From positions 11,752,001 through 11,816,000 of the forward strand of contig NC_073341.2 of assembly GCF_027580225.2 (NCBI RefSeq): a stretch of DNA of 64,000 nucleotides, read 5' to 3'. The DNA comes from Misgurnus anguillicaudatus. Lineage: Eukaryota; Chordata; Actinopteri; Cypriniformes; Cobitidae. The notes under the pieces were generated by a model. That model was not told where the DNA came from. It saw only the letters and a program-made list of their open reading frames with translations, and did not search any database. Below, piece after piece: positions 1 to 10,559 of the stretch. Made by a program: the position numbers and the translations under genes. Position 1 is the first letter of the stretch, and every line of letters starts with the position of its first letter.

Positions 1-65
1 CTTCGCGGGGCTTATTGCTTTTATGAAACGGTTACTTCATATGCATAGCAGGATTTCATGAAATC
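1..65. repeat. interspersed repeat fragment, second copy at 25628-25690
   Basis: The segment beginning cttattgcttttatgaaac and running through catatgcatagcaggattt recurs nearly identically at 25628-25690. In the second copy it is framed by CTTATTTGTG (25619) and CACAAATAAG (about 25686), an inverted pair suggesting a small element. Family not recognised. Confidence 0.6.
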
Positions 66-387
66 AAACAGCTTTTAGAAAAGCTTATGGGTGAGGTTAA
101 CCAGTCAGTCAGTGGCTGTGGGTGGGGCTTTGTCAGTGTGACATCACATTAACAAGAGAATCAAAACAGCATGTCCAAAGAGACTGGTAGGGTGGTTATG
201 TTCACACACAGCCAACAAACATTTATGTCTAAACACCTTGTAAAAGTGGATTTTGCATATTATGGGCTCTTTAAGGAGATATGTCTGTAAAGTAATTGAT
301 GACAATAGCTAATATTCATGATGTTATCATGGATTTGGCAACGTTTATATGCTATTGTTTTTACCATCTTTTGGTCTTCACATGTAG

Positions 388-649
388 GTTCGACTCATGG
401 GCAGGTATGGCTCTCGCACGAGCCAGTCGTATCCAGGACAAGCTGAACTCCAATGAGCTTAGGAGTGATGGGCCCATCTGGAAAAACTCCCTGGCGGTGT
501 TGACCTGTTTCAAACGGGCCCTAGAGATAGACGGCTCTAACCTGTCCCTATGGATCGAATATGGCACCATGTCCTATGCCTTGCACTCGTTTGCTTCCAG
601 ACAACTGAAACAGTGGAAACTCGAACTTCCCGTAGACTTGACTAAACAG
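388..649 (+). CDS. cabin1: cabin1 exon (TPR-like segment, [20 protein letters not shown])
   Basis: The exon starts after ...catgtag (AG at 386-387) with one base completing an Arg codon begun in the previous exon, then reads [20 protein letters not shown] and continues to ELPVDLTKQ. It ends at CAG 647-649 before gtgtgt. It includes a helical TPR-like stretch ([20 protein letters not shown]) of the scaffold region. Similarity to the recalled human sequence is near-identical over the first 25 residues. The donor is weak (GTGTGTG). The same frame stays open upstream to about 296, but that part is intron. Confidence 0.95.
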
Positions 650-732
650 GTGTGTGTGTAAATGTATTCTGGTCTGAAAGTGAGTACTTGTTTTCAATGT
701 CATTAAATTGCGAGTGTGTGCGTTTGTTATAG

Positions 733-897
733 ATGGAGGAGCGCAGGGACTCGATGTTGGAGACGGCGTCTCAGTGTTTCCAGAGCGCATCTCGCTGTGA
801 CGGCGATGAAGAAGAGTGGCTCATACACTACATGCTAGGAAAGATCGCAGAGAAGCGCAAACAGCCACCCAAAGACTACCTGCAGCTGTTTAAACAG
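733..897 (+). CDS. cabin1: cabin1 exon ([12 protein letters not shown]...)
   Basis: The acceptor is tttgttatag (731-732) and the exon opens with ATG, an internal Met codon rather than a start: human cabin1 has the same [17 protein letters not shown] junction. It encodes [20 protein letters not shown], then the conserved [16 protein letters not shown] segment, ending LFKQ at 895-897 before gtgatt. It is 55 codons, phase 0 on both sides, and follows an 83-nt intron. Confidence 0.95.
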
Positions 898-1024
898 GTG
901 ATTGGTTGGACCACTGGATAATTTGATTGGTTACTGATAATGCATGACATTCATTAGCTAGGTCACAGGTTCTCGACTACTGACTGTACGTTCACGTAAA
1001 AGTCCATGTGTAATATTTCTCCAG

Positions 1025-1114
1025 TCTGCGCATTACCTGCATGAGGAAGCGGCCCGATACCCGCGCAAAATCCACTACCACAACCCGCCTGACCTTGCAA
1101 TGGAGGCCCTAGAG
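1025..1114 (+). CDS. cabin1: cabin1 exon ([20 protein letters not shown])
   Basis: A 30-codon phase 0-0 exon bounded by ttctccag (ending 1024) and GAG|gtgtga. It reads [13 protein letters not shown], then [16 protein letters not shown], almost identical to the mammalian segment. It is part of the TPR-rich scaffold and predicted helical. The flanking introns are 127 and 125 nt. Confidence 0.95.
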
Positions 1115-1239
1115 GTGTGAAGTGCATTAAGCTTCATTCACATTGTATTGCACTGACAAAACAGTACACTTCCGATCATTGAAACATCAGAACTTAAATA
1201 AGTTTGTCTCTTAATAATCCCACATTTTCCATTGGTCAG

Positions 1240-1406
1240 CTGTTTTTCCGCCTAAGTGCCACCATTCTAAAATTGTTGGAGAATGAAGAAGATGAAGGTG
1301 AGCACGTTCTGGATTATGAAATGTTCTTCAACATGCTCGCCGAAGCTGCTGTTGGACCTTTTGCACGTGGGGAGGAGAAGAACACACCAAAAACCAGCAG
1401 CGACAA
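1240..1406 (+). CDS. cabin1: cabin1 exon (LFFRLSATILKLL...GPFARGEEKNTPK)
   Basis: The acceptor is attggtcag (ending 1239) and the frame opens with CTG TTT TTC CGC. The conserved ends LFFRLSATILKLL and AAVGPFARGEEKNTPK bracket a variable acidic stretch (NEEDEGEHVLDYE). The exon ends two bases into a Lys codon (GAC AA|gtatgc); the next exon supplies the G. Confidence 0.93.
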
Positions 1407-1503
1407 GTATGCTAACAAATGACACAAATGACACATCATCAATTCAATTTCATTTATGCTCAATATCCAAAATTAAGACACCCTCCATGTTTTCTCCCAA
1501 TAG

Positions 1504-1751
1504 GGAAAAGCTTCCCTCTGTGAATGATGAAGACTCGCGTTCCTCCTCGGCCGGTGTTAGCAGCTGTCCGGCACCGCTGATGACCTCATCCGTGACGTCC
1601 GTGGCGAACGCTGCGAATCCTATGTCGGGCTGCGGTGCGGCAGGTGCGAGTTCTCCCCCGTATGCGGTCACTCCGGTCGACCACGATTACATCAAACGTA
1701 AAAGCCTGCAGCAGAGGCACAGGCGGGGGCAGGAGCACCAGCAGCAGGACG
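1504..1751 (+). CDS. cabin1: cabin1 exon (Ser/Pro-rich linker, DHDYIKRK)
   Basis: The exon starts after cccaatag with G completing Lys, then EKLPSVNDEDSRSSSAG, a low-complexity Ser/Ala/Pro linker, SSPPYAVTPVDHDYIKRK, and a Gln/Arg-rich end (QQRHRRGQEHQQQD). It ends one base into the next codon (GAC G|gtacag); joined to 14450 this gives Glu. The DHDYxKxK motif matches the human protein, while the linker is poorly conserved. The exon sits immediately before the 12.7 kb intron. Confidence 0.9.
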
Positions 1752-1775
1752 GTACAGTACCAGGCCCAAAATAAA

Positions 1776-1812
1776 AACTCACTCATTTACTCACTCACTC
1801 ACTCACTCACAG
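1776..1812 (+). repeat. (ACTC)n microsatellite
   Basis: A run of ACTC units with one TT interruption, just inside the 12.7 kb intron, 25 bases after the donor site. Confidence 0.8.
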
Positions 1813-2479
1813 GGGAATGAAGGTGATGAGGGTTAATAACCACTTGGAAATATGATTATGGGATCTGGTGTACAATAATCTCCTTCCACCCCTCCTCTTA
1901 CCATCTGCACCAGGCCATAGAGGATCATGGGAAAATGGGCAACATTGATAACAGTGTCACTGCGTTTTTTGCTTTTCTTTATTCGATTTGTTCTGGTTCA
2001 GGCTTTGCTTCTTTTAAGTTGCCTAATTTCACACCTTGCAGCTTGCGCAGTTATTTTTTCCTTACCCTTTTATTCCCTAATGTCGTTTTGTGTTCACGAT
2101 GGATGTTTCTCACTGCAGTTCACTCAATAAACTATACTTTTATCTAATTTTAACGTTATATTGGTTGTATCGGAAGCAGTAATTGAATAGTGCGGCAGCT
2201 GCTGGTGGTGTTGTGAACATCACCTCCATTTCATCATTACTGGTTGATCAGTTTGTTGTTGATGTTTTAAAGTAATTTGTTAAAGTGAGAAATAGCGAGC
2301 TTTTGGATCTCAGGATTGCCGTAATAGGTTTACATGTGGCTGTGTTGAAGTTTGTGCATTGAGTTTTTGTCTGTCTTGAATGCTTAGTTTGACTGAATTC
2401 ACAGTCTACTACTCTACTGTATGTCTGCTTGTTGCATGTTAATTTAACGTTAACTTTGTAAATAACGAAGACCTGAGTA

Positions 2480-3283
2480 CAGAGCCGATCCTGGCCTTCT
2501 GGGGGCCCTAAGCTACTTTTTCAGGGGGCCCTGTCATTGCGTTCATAAAAAACATTGACTGTCTCTGCTTAAATGTAGCTATAAATTAAATGTTAACTAA
2601 AATGCATATTATCTTATAGCTATACATTTTTGCCACATGTACATTACTGTGACACTCATCAGAATACTTCCTAATTATAACATTGACACATGTTTACTGC
2701 CAAATATATTATTTTTTAAGACCTGTAGATTATCAGGGACATTTAAAATTATGAATAAAATAAAACCAAAATAGCTGTCAGATAAACAGATTTACCAATT
2801 TGTTAAAAAACTAAGGCATGATCAGACTCAAAAATACATAAATCATTCTCTAAATATGCAAACATTAGACCTAATGTGATTTTGATTATTAATGTGTACA
2901 AGCATTTCTAACAGAACACACTGGACTAAATCTGAATCTAGGGATTTGGACTGCAGTATGGTTATTCAAGACTAAATAGGAATTTTGTGTTCTTAATCTT
3001 TTTACTTCACCTTCATCTTGTCTTTCCTGCTCCGGGCGGATAGCTTTAATATCCAAAAAAAGACGCATGTTGATAGGCGTGTCAACCGCATGCGGAGCTG
3101 CATAGATGGACTGACAACTGTAATTAAAGTATCGTGAGATCAGACTGCTTGTTATAATTTCGAATGGCTCCCACGGCACAATGATGTCACTCACCAGCTG
3201 GTCTGTGCAGCACTGCATGAAGTTAAAAACAAGGGGGGCCCCCTCGTGGTGCGGGGCCCTACGCAGCTCGCGGATCGGCTCTT
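2480..3283. mobile_element. hAT-like nonautonomous element with 8-bp TSD CCTGAGTA
   Basis: The ends CAGAGCCGATCC and GGATCGGCTCTT form an inverted pair, and both flanks carry CCTGAGTA (2472-2479 and 3284-3291). GGGGCCC-rich sub-terminal tracts follow both ends. No transposase domain was recognised in it. Confidence 0.82.
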
Positions 3284-3339
3284 CCTGAGTATTTCGTTAT
3301 TTCAACTCAATCCACTTAGTATGTTTTTATTTTGACATT

Positions 3340-3723
3340 GGCTGCGTCCAAAACTTGTTGCCTTGCTGTCTCATGAGGCAATGACTTTGGAGGCATTAAA
3401 GCAGCTAGGAGAAACTTTTTCAAACACACTTCAAAGGCAGCGTGTTTGAAATATAAACAGAGAGCGCCTTTGTCATAAGTAATCACACATTTGCAAACTA
3501 CAATAATAATTTCTTGCTAGAAATGCAATTAAAAGGTGTAAAAAGTGAAAATATACATTTATTTGCACTAAATTTGTCCTCCAGACCAGGCTTGACCAAT
3601 CACGTTCCCCATGCGCACAGATCTCAGGAGTCAGGAAGTAAACCTAACATTGGATTCGGACATGCCTTTCTGCCTCAGAATGCTTCCTCAGAAGGCCACA
3701 ATTTAGAGTTTTTGGACGCAGCC
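3340..3723. mobile_element. MITE with TIR GGCTGCGTCCAAAA and 3-bp TSD ATT
   Basis: The left end GGCTGCGTCCAAAA is mirrored by TTTTTGGACGCAGCC at the right, and ATT flanks both sides (3337-3339, 3724-3726). 384 bp, non-coding. The TIR style and 3-bp duplication suggest PIF/Harbinger-like, but TWA is the canonical target, so the assignment is tentative. Confidence 0.65.
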
Positions 3724-4542
3724 ATTATATTTTGTCAACTTTGACAAGTTGACTTCATCTTTTTTCTACTTTGTATCTAAATTTATTCTCACTGCAATGC
3801 TTACATCAGCTTTAGTCGAGTAAGTATCTTATTTTGACAATAGTTTGTTATTTTGATGTAGAAAGTTGACACTTATTTTGTTGTGTAGAGGTTATTATGA
3901 CAAATTTTAAGTCTGCTTGGTTCGTACCGATGCAATATTTAATTATTTCAACTCGGCATGTTGTTTGTTTTTACTAACTTAAAAAAAAAAAGAAACGTTA
4001 TTTTATGATTGTACCTAATGCCTCTATTGTAATTCACAGCATTTAGCCTTCTAGATCTTATTGTAACCTATGGGCGATGACGATAACCATAACGATTACT
4101 ATATCAGCATCCATACTAACAATAGCATTATTTAACTCATGCACTGCCACAAAATGGATTTAGATGTCCTGCTCTTGCTTTTTACGTTTTAATTGTAAAA
4201 AAAATTCTCCAAACTTTGATTGCCGAAGCTTGCTGCGCTCTATGAAAGCTGAAGATGTGTTCGTCGCTGTTATACAGAACATACATCTTACCAGTTTCCT
4301 CATACTTTTCAAGGCGCAATGAAACGGAATTGCAATTGTCTTCTTTTGTGATTAATATCCAAGTAAAAATTTAGGGCTGGTCTTGAGTTCATCCATCAAA
4401 AACTGATTGCTTCGTTAGAAGTTGGTTGCTAATTGCTAATCGCTGCAGAAACGAGTCTCCGATATCCCGGCCCTTGCAACATTTCTCGTGACAAATTAAA
4501 GAGAGGTTATTTCAAAAAGGGGAGGAGATAAGTGTTTTTGAT

Positions 4543-4640
4543 TAACTCTTTCCCTGCCATGACGAGTTTTTCCAGCAATATCGCTATTATCCACCAGATG
4601 GCGCGTATTTACCAAACTTACGCAACCAGGAAGCAATCCC
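4543..4640. repeat. fragment of TTAACTCTTTCC-type element
   Basis: It starts TTAACTCTTTCCCTGCC, like the elements at 16908 and 25922, and continues with only partial similarity. No right end is seen. Confidence 0.45.
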
Positions 4641-5139
4641 TCCACCCAAACAGTTAAGACGCAGCATGTATTTTGATCATCGTTCTTAAAAGTCTTTAAA
4701 GATTATAAATTTGATGTGCCCAATTACATCATTTATAATAAACAGTTCAAATTTTTTTATAAAACACATAAAAATATAAATTGGCAATTTTTATTTCATG
4801 ACAACTTTAAGTATTATATCAATAGCTTATATCAATATCCTTTCCAACTGCTGCTGTCTTTAAATCAGACATTAAAAACTGCCCCACGATCAGCAATAGC
4901 CAAACAAAATTCAGGAATCCGCAAGAGGTTATGTTTGCCAGTATGTTTTATTGTTTAGCAGCTAATAAAAGATCGCTCTGAAACTGATTCCAACAATATC
5001 GTTCCTCATATCTTTATCATTATAGTTGTGGTGTGAGCTCTGCTATTCTCTTTTATCTATAATGATTTTTAAAACCATATAGTTATCTTATCGTCCATAG
5101 TACGAATGGTCCTTTACTCATAGTGCTCATAAAGTCTAA

Positions 5140-5380
5140 AGGGCACAGCTCCTTATCGCGTCTAAGACAACTCTGAGGTATCGTACACCAGAAGTGCACA
5201 TTAAATAGCGCGAGCTTAGTCAGATAGTGTATACTTCAAGATGCAAAATATACGCTAGCAGCCAATGTAAATCTCTAACGATTTGGGACAAATATGATGT
5301 TATTTAATGTTAAACTATGTGAGTGGCGCTCTGTGGCGCGACAGGGTTTTAAATAGCGTCCAGAATCACAGAAGACAGCC
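5140..5380. mobile_element. degenerate copy of the 48206-49792 outer element (inverted)
   Basis: On the minus strand it matches both halves of the outer element of the nest at 48206-49792. Shared tracts include gtgcacattaaatag, gcgagcttagtcagatag, cagccaatgt and gacaaatatgatgttattta. The two halves are contiguous here, with aaaTAtacgc at the junction, i.e. an unoccupied insertion site. Confidence 0.7.
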
Positions 5381-5776
5381 GCCTCCAGTGTGTGTATACT
5401 TTATAGAAAATAATGTGTTCTGTTTTTAAATTCATGGTGCGACGTCTGGTCTTTAACAGTGCTTTTCAGAGGTCCAAAACATTTCACACTGTATTTGCTT
5501 TTATTTAAAAGTATTTGTATTTAGTTTGAAAAGCTAAGATGGTACACTATTGCTGTGGCCTGTTTTGGTTAAATGGAGTCAGTATTTTTAAAAGTGTGTC
5601 AGATGAGTTGACCTAGTTTTTCAGATCAATCTCAGCCTGGTTTACACATTATCTCTCTTTAACTTTACAGTCAGTCTTATGGTGAACTGTCTGTGACTAA
5701 ACTTTTCCTTAGCTCTTGTGTTTGTTATGACTTCAGATCAGAAACAATTTTAAGACGTTTAATATATATATATATA

Positions 5777-5841
5777 TGCATTTGGCAGATGCTTTTATCT
5801 AAAGCAACTTGCAGTGCATTACAAGCTCTACATTTGTATCA
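5777..5841 (-). repeat. SINE 3' segment (tRNA-derived SINE fragment)
   Basis: Reads tgcatttggcagatgctttt and continues with the conserved tail seen in the SINE copies at 9455 and 47989 (there in the + orientation). The tRNA-like head is not recognisable. Preceded by a short TA run. Confidence 0.6.
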
Positions 5842-6292
5842 TTTATTTTTATTATTATTTTGCTAATTATTATTAATACATTACGGAGTAAACACATCAT
5901 ACTGTTAATCCTAATCTTTGCTCACACATAGCATCAAAAGTGATTATTTACTGATAATGTTGCAACTTATACCCAATAATTTCCAATACTGATTGCTAAT
6001 ATAGTTTAACTTAACCCTTTAGGTGTCACCACACCCTATTGAGTTAAATCTACACTCTTGGAGCTTTCAAAAGTTTACAGTTTTTCTTGATTAGATAAGA
6101 ATTCACATGCAAAACACTGACGTAGATGTAGGTGTCCTGCTGGCGGGACAGTGTCATTTAGCAGGATATAAATGTCCTAAGGCACACTCTCTTCATAAAT
6201 GAATCAATTACTCTCTCTACATAATTTATTTTATAAAACACTGTTAAAATTTCCAATGAGATATAGCTTGTAGTGATCTCTTTACTGGTAAC

Positions 6293-7008
6293 AGGGTTCC
6301 CAAGAGTCCTTGAAATTCTTGAAAGTTTGTGAATTTGAGTTAAAAAAAAATCAAGGCCCTGGGAGGTTTTTGAAAATATACATACATAGATACAGGTCAT
6401 TGAAAGTGCTTGAATCTATTTTATGCAAGAGGTTTTATGGGGAAAAAATCCATATTATTTCCTGTGTTGTGTAAGATCATAAAAATTCTAGACTTTTTAA
6501 GCACACGTGCTAAACTGTTCGCTTTAAATGCTTATATCTTCTGTATGTGAATGTTGATTCATACCAAAATGCTTTTTTGCATAGTTATGTTTGACACATT
6601 AAAGTGTCTCGGGTTACGTATGTAACTGTTGTTCACTGAGAAGGGAACGAGACGCTGCGTCTCCCTTGTCATACTTTCTGCGTCCCTGAAACTCCGTCTT
6701 TGGCAATATTTCAGATAGCACTTCCTGTCTCCCGCGTCACCCTGTCTTTGTCGTGAAGCCTCATCATTGGTTGGATTTGATATACACGTTTAGATGCACT
6801 AACCCCTGGAGGCGTCCCCAAAGTGTCACCGCAGTGACGTAGCGCGAGTTCCCTCGAAGGGAATTGTAACAATGTATCTTAAAAGGTAACACATTGTAAC
6901 CTTGCTCTCACTTGAAATGTGCCCCCACATTTAGTCCTTGAATTTGAGGGTATTAGACCTGGAAAGTCCTTGAATGGTCCTTGAAGTTAACTAAGGTGTG
7001 GGAACCTT
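6293..7008. mobile_element. hAT-like element with AGGGTTCCC / GGGAACCTT ends
   Basis: A second copy of the element at 17319-17995: same internal order, including the words ggtcattgaaagtgcttgaa and agcacacgtgctaaactgtt. The ends form an inverted AGGGTTCCC pair. The flanks (ctggtaac / gaggtaaa) are only a decayed duplication. Its centre holds a tract gagaagggaacgagacgctg, familiar from cyprinid repeats, possibly a further nested insertion. Confidence 0.72.
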
Positions 7009-7309
7009 GAGGTAAATTTCAGTATATTAATTAACATTACCAGTACCATTAAGACTGTACTATATGTGTGAAAGGGCTTTTGTCGTAGTGAAATATTTAT
7101 GACAGTTGGCTGAAGATAAGATGTGTGGTTTGAAATTGTGACATGTTGCCCATATTCCCCAGTGTTTCTCATGGCCTGCTTTAATGTCACTGTCTCCCTG
7201 CTGCCTCCTGCCTGCTCCCTCTCTGCCTGCCTCTGACCTGCTTTACACCTGCTGCTTCTTAACGGATGCATGAAGGGTCAGCACCCTGATTCAACAATGA
7301 CTACCCTAC

Positions 7310-7752
7310 TAGGGCTTGCATAGACCTGTCGAGTAGTCAACCACTAGTGGCGGTTATCGGAAGCAGTCGACTATTGACCGAGCAAGTAACAGCGATTAGA
7401 CTGATTGGATAAGTTTACTGTAAACTATTTCGAACCGGTTGAAATAAGATCCAATTCGTTCTTGCCATTACTGTTAAACATACTGTAACATCAGGAGACT
7501 AATGTTTATGTTAAAATTTGATTTAATAATATGCATGCACATTATGTTCTTTCGTTAATGTATGTTAAATATACATTTAAAATAGTTCTTAATTCTTAAT
7601 ATAAAATACTTAAGAGATGTAATTGTTTTATTGGACTGTTAAGTAATATACGGTTAATTTTTATGATAACATAAACCACAAATGGTCGAAAAAATCAAGT
7701 GTTCGTTTGACAAGAAATTGACTAGCAATGATCAGTAGTCATGCAACCCCTA
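7310..7752. mobile_element. hAT-like MITE, TAGGGCTTGCAT... / ...GCAACCCCTA
   Basis: The inverted ends TAGGGCTTGCATAGAC and GTCATGCAACCCCTA are imperfect mirrors. The flanks CTACCCTAC and CTACCCAC fit an 8-bp duplication with one indel. Sub-terminal inverted words (gtagtcaac / gactagc) support a foldback-prone MITE. Non-coding. Confidence 0.68.
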
Positions 7753-8000
7753 CTACCCACAATGCACTCTGCATTGCTCTGTGTGCACAATGACATCCGA
7801 CCAGAATGTGTCTGCCATGCCTCATGTTTGCGAGGGTGGCTGTGAGTTCTTCTAAATAGTGGGTTGTGTGGTTAAGATGTTTCGAACGCTTTTCCCTGCA
7901 AATGTTTTTGTGGTTTCAATGAAGTTGCTGATCAAAGCTGGCTTGATTATTTAAGAACTGATTAATTCTCAATTTTCTTACAGAATTTTGATTCCAATAC

Positions 8001-8215
8001 ATAATTGTATAAAGTCAAAGTTAGGTCTACTTAAAAATACTTTAATTGGTAACACCTAAAACATTAAACCTTTTCTACTTAACATTTTAACTTAAAGTTA
8101 GAAATTGTAAGGTTAAAAACCTTAAATTTTATTGAAACATTTAATTTTTCACTTAAAGTGTTACCAATTGAGGTACTTTTTTATGTTAATCCAACTTTCA
8201 TTTTTTACAATGTAG
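8001..8215. mobile_element. foldback MITE (AATTGGTAACAC arms)
   Basis: The left arm with AAAGTTAGGTCTACTTAAAA and CTTTAATTGGTAACAC is mirrored at the right by GTGTTACCAATTGAGGTAC and ccaactttcattttttacaa. The element is essentially two arms with a short AT-rich centre. Non-coding. Confidence 0.65.
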
Positions 8216-8221
8216 CTTTTT

Positions 8222-9062
8222 TTAAGGCTGGGCGATATAACTATGTTTAGAAAATATATTGCCATTTGTATGTCTTTATGTATGTATTTAAAAGAGTGAT
8301 ATTTTATTTTAAGAATCATAATTGTACCAAATGTTTAATGCAAAACATAAAAAATCAGTACAATAAAAATATCACACTTTATTTACAAAATGAACAAAAA
8401 TGTCATATTAAATAATTAAAAAAATATTTTAAAATAATTTTAAAAATCTTTTAAAATAATTAAAACATATTTCTAAATTATTTTTTAAATTTGTAAAATA
8501 TTTTTTAATATTTTTGTAAATATTTTTTTAACAAAAGTAAAAGTATTTAAAAAAATATTTCTAAATAATTTTTTAAAATATTTTTTAAATCATTTGTAAA
8601 ATATTTTTAAATAACTGTAAAATATTTTTTAATAATTTGTAAAATATTTTTAATAATTTGTGAAATATTTATAAATAATTTGTAAATATTTATAAATAAT
8701 TTGTAAAATATTTATAATTTTTTTTTAAATATTTTTAAATAATTTAAAAATATATATTTTTATAAAAAACTGAAACATAAGAAATAATAAAATGCTACTT
8801 TCTGTGTATGTTTCTAGGTCGTAACGCAAATGAACTCAATGAGTCAATGTTTTAATTCATGGAAATGAATGAGAAATTTTTATTACCGTGATTTAGATAC
8901 TGTTATAGTACTATAGAGATATTATAAAAATTTTTTTTGCTTTAACCCTATAATCCTCACAAATCGTGACTAAAGAACATGATTTTTTTAATGATATCGT
9001 TTTATGTATTGCCAACATAATCGTTGCATATATCTTAAATATATAATATATTGCCCAGCATA
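8222..9062. mobile_element. hAT-like element (GGCTGGGCGATAT ends) with AT-rich tandem core
   Basis: The ends GGCTGGGCGATATAAC and TATATTGCCCAGC form an inverted pair like those of many teleost hAT elements. I found no convincing 8-bp duplication. Its core from about 8400 to 8760 is a tandem array of degenerate aaatatttttaaataatttg-like units. Confidence 0.6.
8400..8765. repeat. AT-rich tandem repeat (aaatatttttaaataatttgt units)
   Basis: Irregular repetition of the words aaaatattttt and aaataatttgt, over 90% A+T, inside the element at 8222-9062. Confidence 0.75.
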
Positions 9063-9454
9063 ATGTTTAACTCTGCAGTACTGCCTGTTTCTCAGCACAG
9101 CATAACATAACAACAGATGTCTCTGCTGTATTCACTACTGTGCTACCTGAAGTATAAAAGTGTTAGGTTTGCAGGTTATGAAACATGTTCTAAACTGAAT
9201 TTCCTCCACAGCTAACTTCTCACATGACCATGACTACTGCGTGTATCTCTCTGCTTTGCAGCCTGGATATGTGTATGGTACAGATGCTCATCCTCGCACA
9301 ACCACTTTTATAAAACTGTATTGGCTCACCTGTTATTCCTCAAAAGTAGTGTTTCAGTTCTCCAACCATCTTTATTTATCAAACATGTTGCACACCTCAA
9401 CAGTGATGGTCCACTTTTATATTGCCATGGGTTTTGTAAGTGTTAATCCGTGTT

Positions 9455-9597
9455 TATGCATTTGGCAGACGCTTTTATCCAAAACGACTTGCTGTGTACA
9501 GTGCATTCAAGCTATACAATGTCAGTGTGTGTTTTTTGGGAATCAAACCTACAAACATTGCACTGTTAACGCAATGCTGTACTAGTTGAACTTATAT
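9455..9597 (-). repeat. tRNA-derived SINE, minus strand
   Basis: On the + strand the order is tail first (tgcatttggcagacgctttt), then gggaatcaaacct (B-box complement), then a degraded tRNA-like head ending tagttgaactta. The same architecture is seen in the + orientation at 47989-48123. The head is decayed, so the anticodon loop cannot be read with certainty. Confidence 0.7.
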
Positions 9598-9740
9598 TTT
9601 TATTGAAGTTATATTTTTTATGAATTTTGACAGAAATTGTCAATACAGGATTCTGAGATTTTTGCTAAGGGAGCAGTTAGGCCTGGGACAGACTGGACAA
9701 TTTTCAAATCTTAATGAATTTTAAATCCATGGGCGATCAC

Positions 9741-10559
9741 CAGTGGTGAGGGCGCAATGGATCATTAAACTTCATCATGGCCGACAGTGCGTATAGAATG
9801 AACATGAAAAATCAAAGCGGGACAACATACCTTTCTTTAAAAATTGTGCGTGAGTTATAATCCATTCGGTCTCATGTTTATTAATTATCTTTGCCAAGTT
9901 TTCTGATTAAATGTCTTCCTTTAATCTTGATTACCATTTTAATCAAACATAAAACATATACAAACAATATCTTAAATCTTAAATTTCACGGATGCGGTAA
10001 AGAAAACTGTGCGACTCCACTGTATTCCAAAGAGCGCAGCACACTACCCGCAAGCTTCACAGTCCCCAAATTCTTAAAGACACAGTACACAATTTTAACA
10101 CATTATATATTTTCAATGTTAACATACAGAATATTTGTCTAAATGGTCTAAATGATATACATAAATAAACTAAGCTTACATATAATTTCTAACAAAAATA
10201 TTCAAAGGCTAAATCTAAAGCATTTTTGCGTTTTTACATCTGTCTAACTGATTAACATTGTGTGTAAGTTGTAAACAGTTTACAGAGTAAACAAGTAAAG
10301 TTTACAAAAAGTTATTTCATTTTATGTATTAAAAGGGACTTACTACCTGTTGATTACAATAAATAAGTCTAAAATTCGTGTTTGACTGTTCAGCACTGTT
10401 CATATTTACATTTAAAAAGCAGACATAAAAGTAACTCAAAAGTTACTTTCCCTAGTAACTAATTACTTTTGATATACAGTGACTGGTAGAGTAATTCAAT
10501 TACTTTTAAAAGAAGTAACAAGTAATAATGACTAATTTTCAGTAACTCGCCCAACACTG
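9741..10559. mobile_element. hAT-like element with perfect TSD GCGATCAC
   Basis: The left end is CAGTGGTGAGGG and the right end CCCAACACTG. GCGATCAC precedes the left end (9733-9740) and follows the right end (10560-10567). The 3' part carries the agtaactaattacttttgat-type tract typical of a common cyprinid hAT family. Non-coding. Confidence 0.8.

Noticed and set aside
2889..3218. Minus-strand 109-codon frame
   Set aside because: Lies wholly inside the hAT-like element 2480-3283, contains no transposase motif and has no second copy in the window to support it.
8400..8765. AT-rich array as a replication origin or matrix attachment region
   Set aside because: Only base composition supports it, and it lies within a transposon-like element. 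No specific motif is evident.
9241..9585. 114-codon frame near 9.2-9.6 kb
   Set aside because: Its 3' half is the minus-strand SINE, and the 5' half has no family resemblance.
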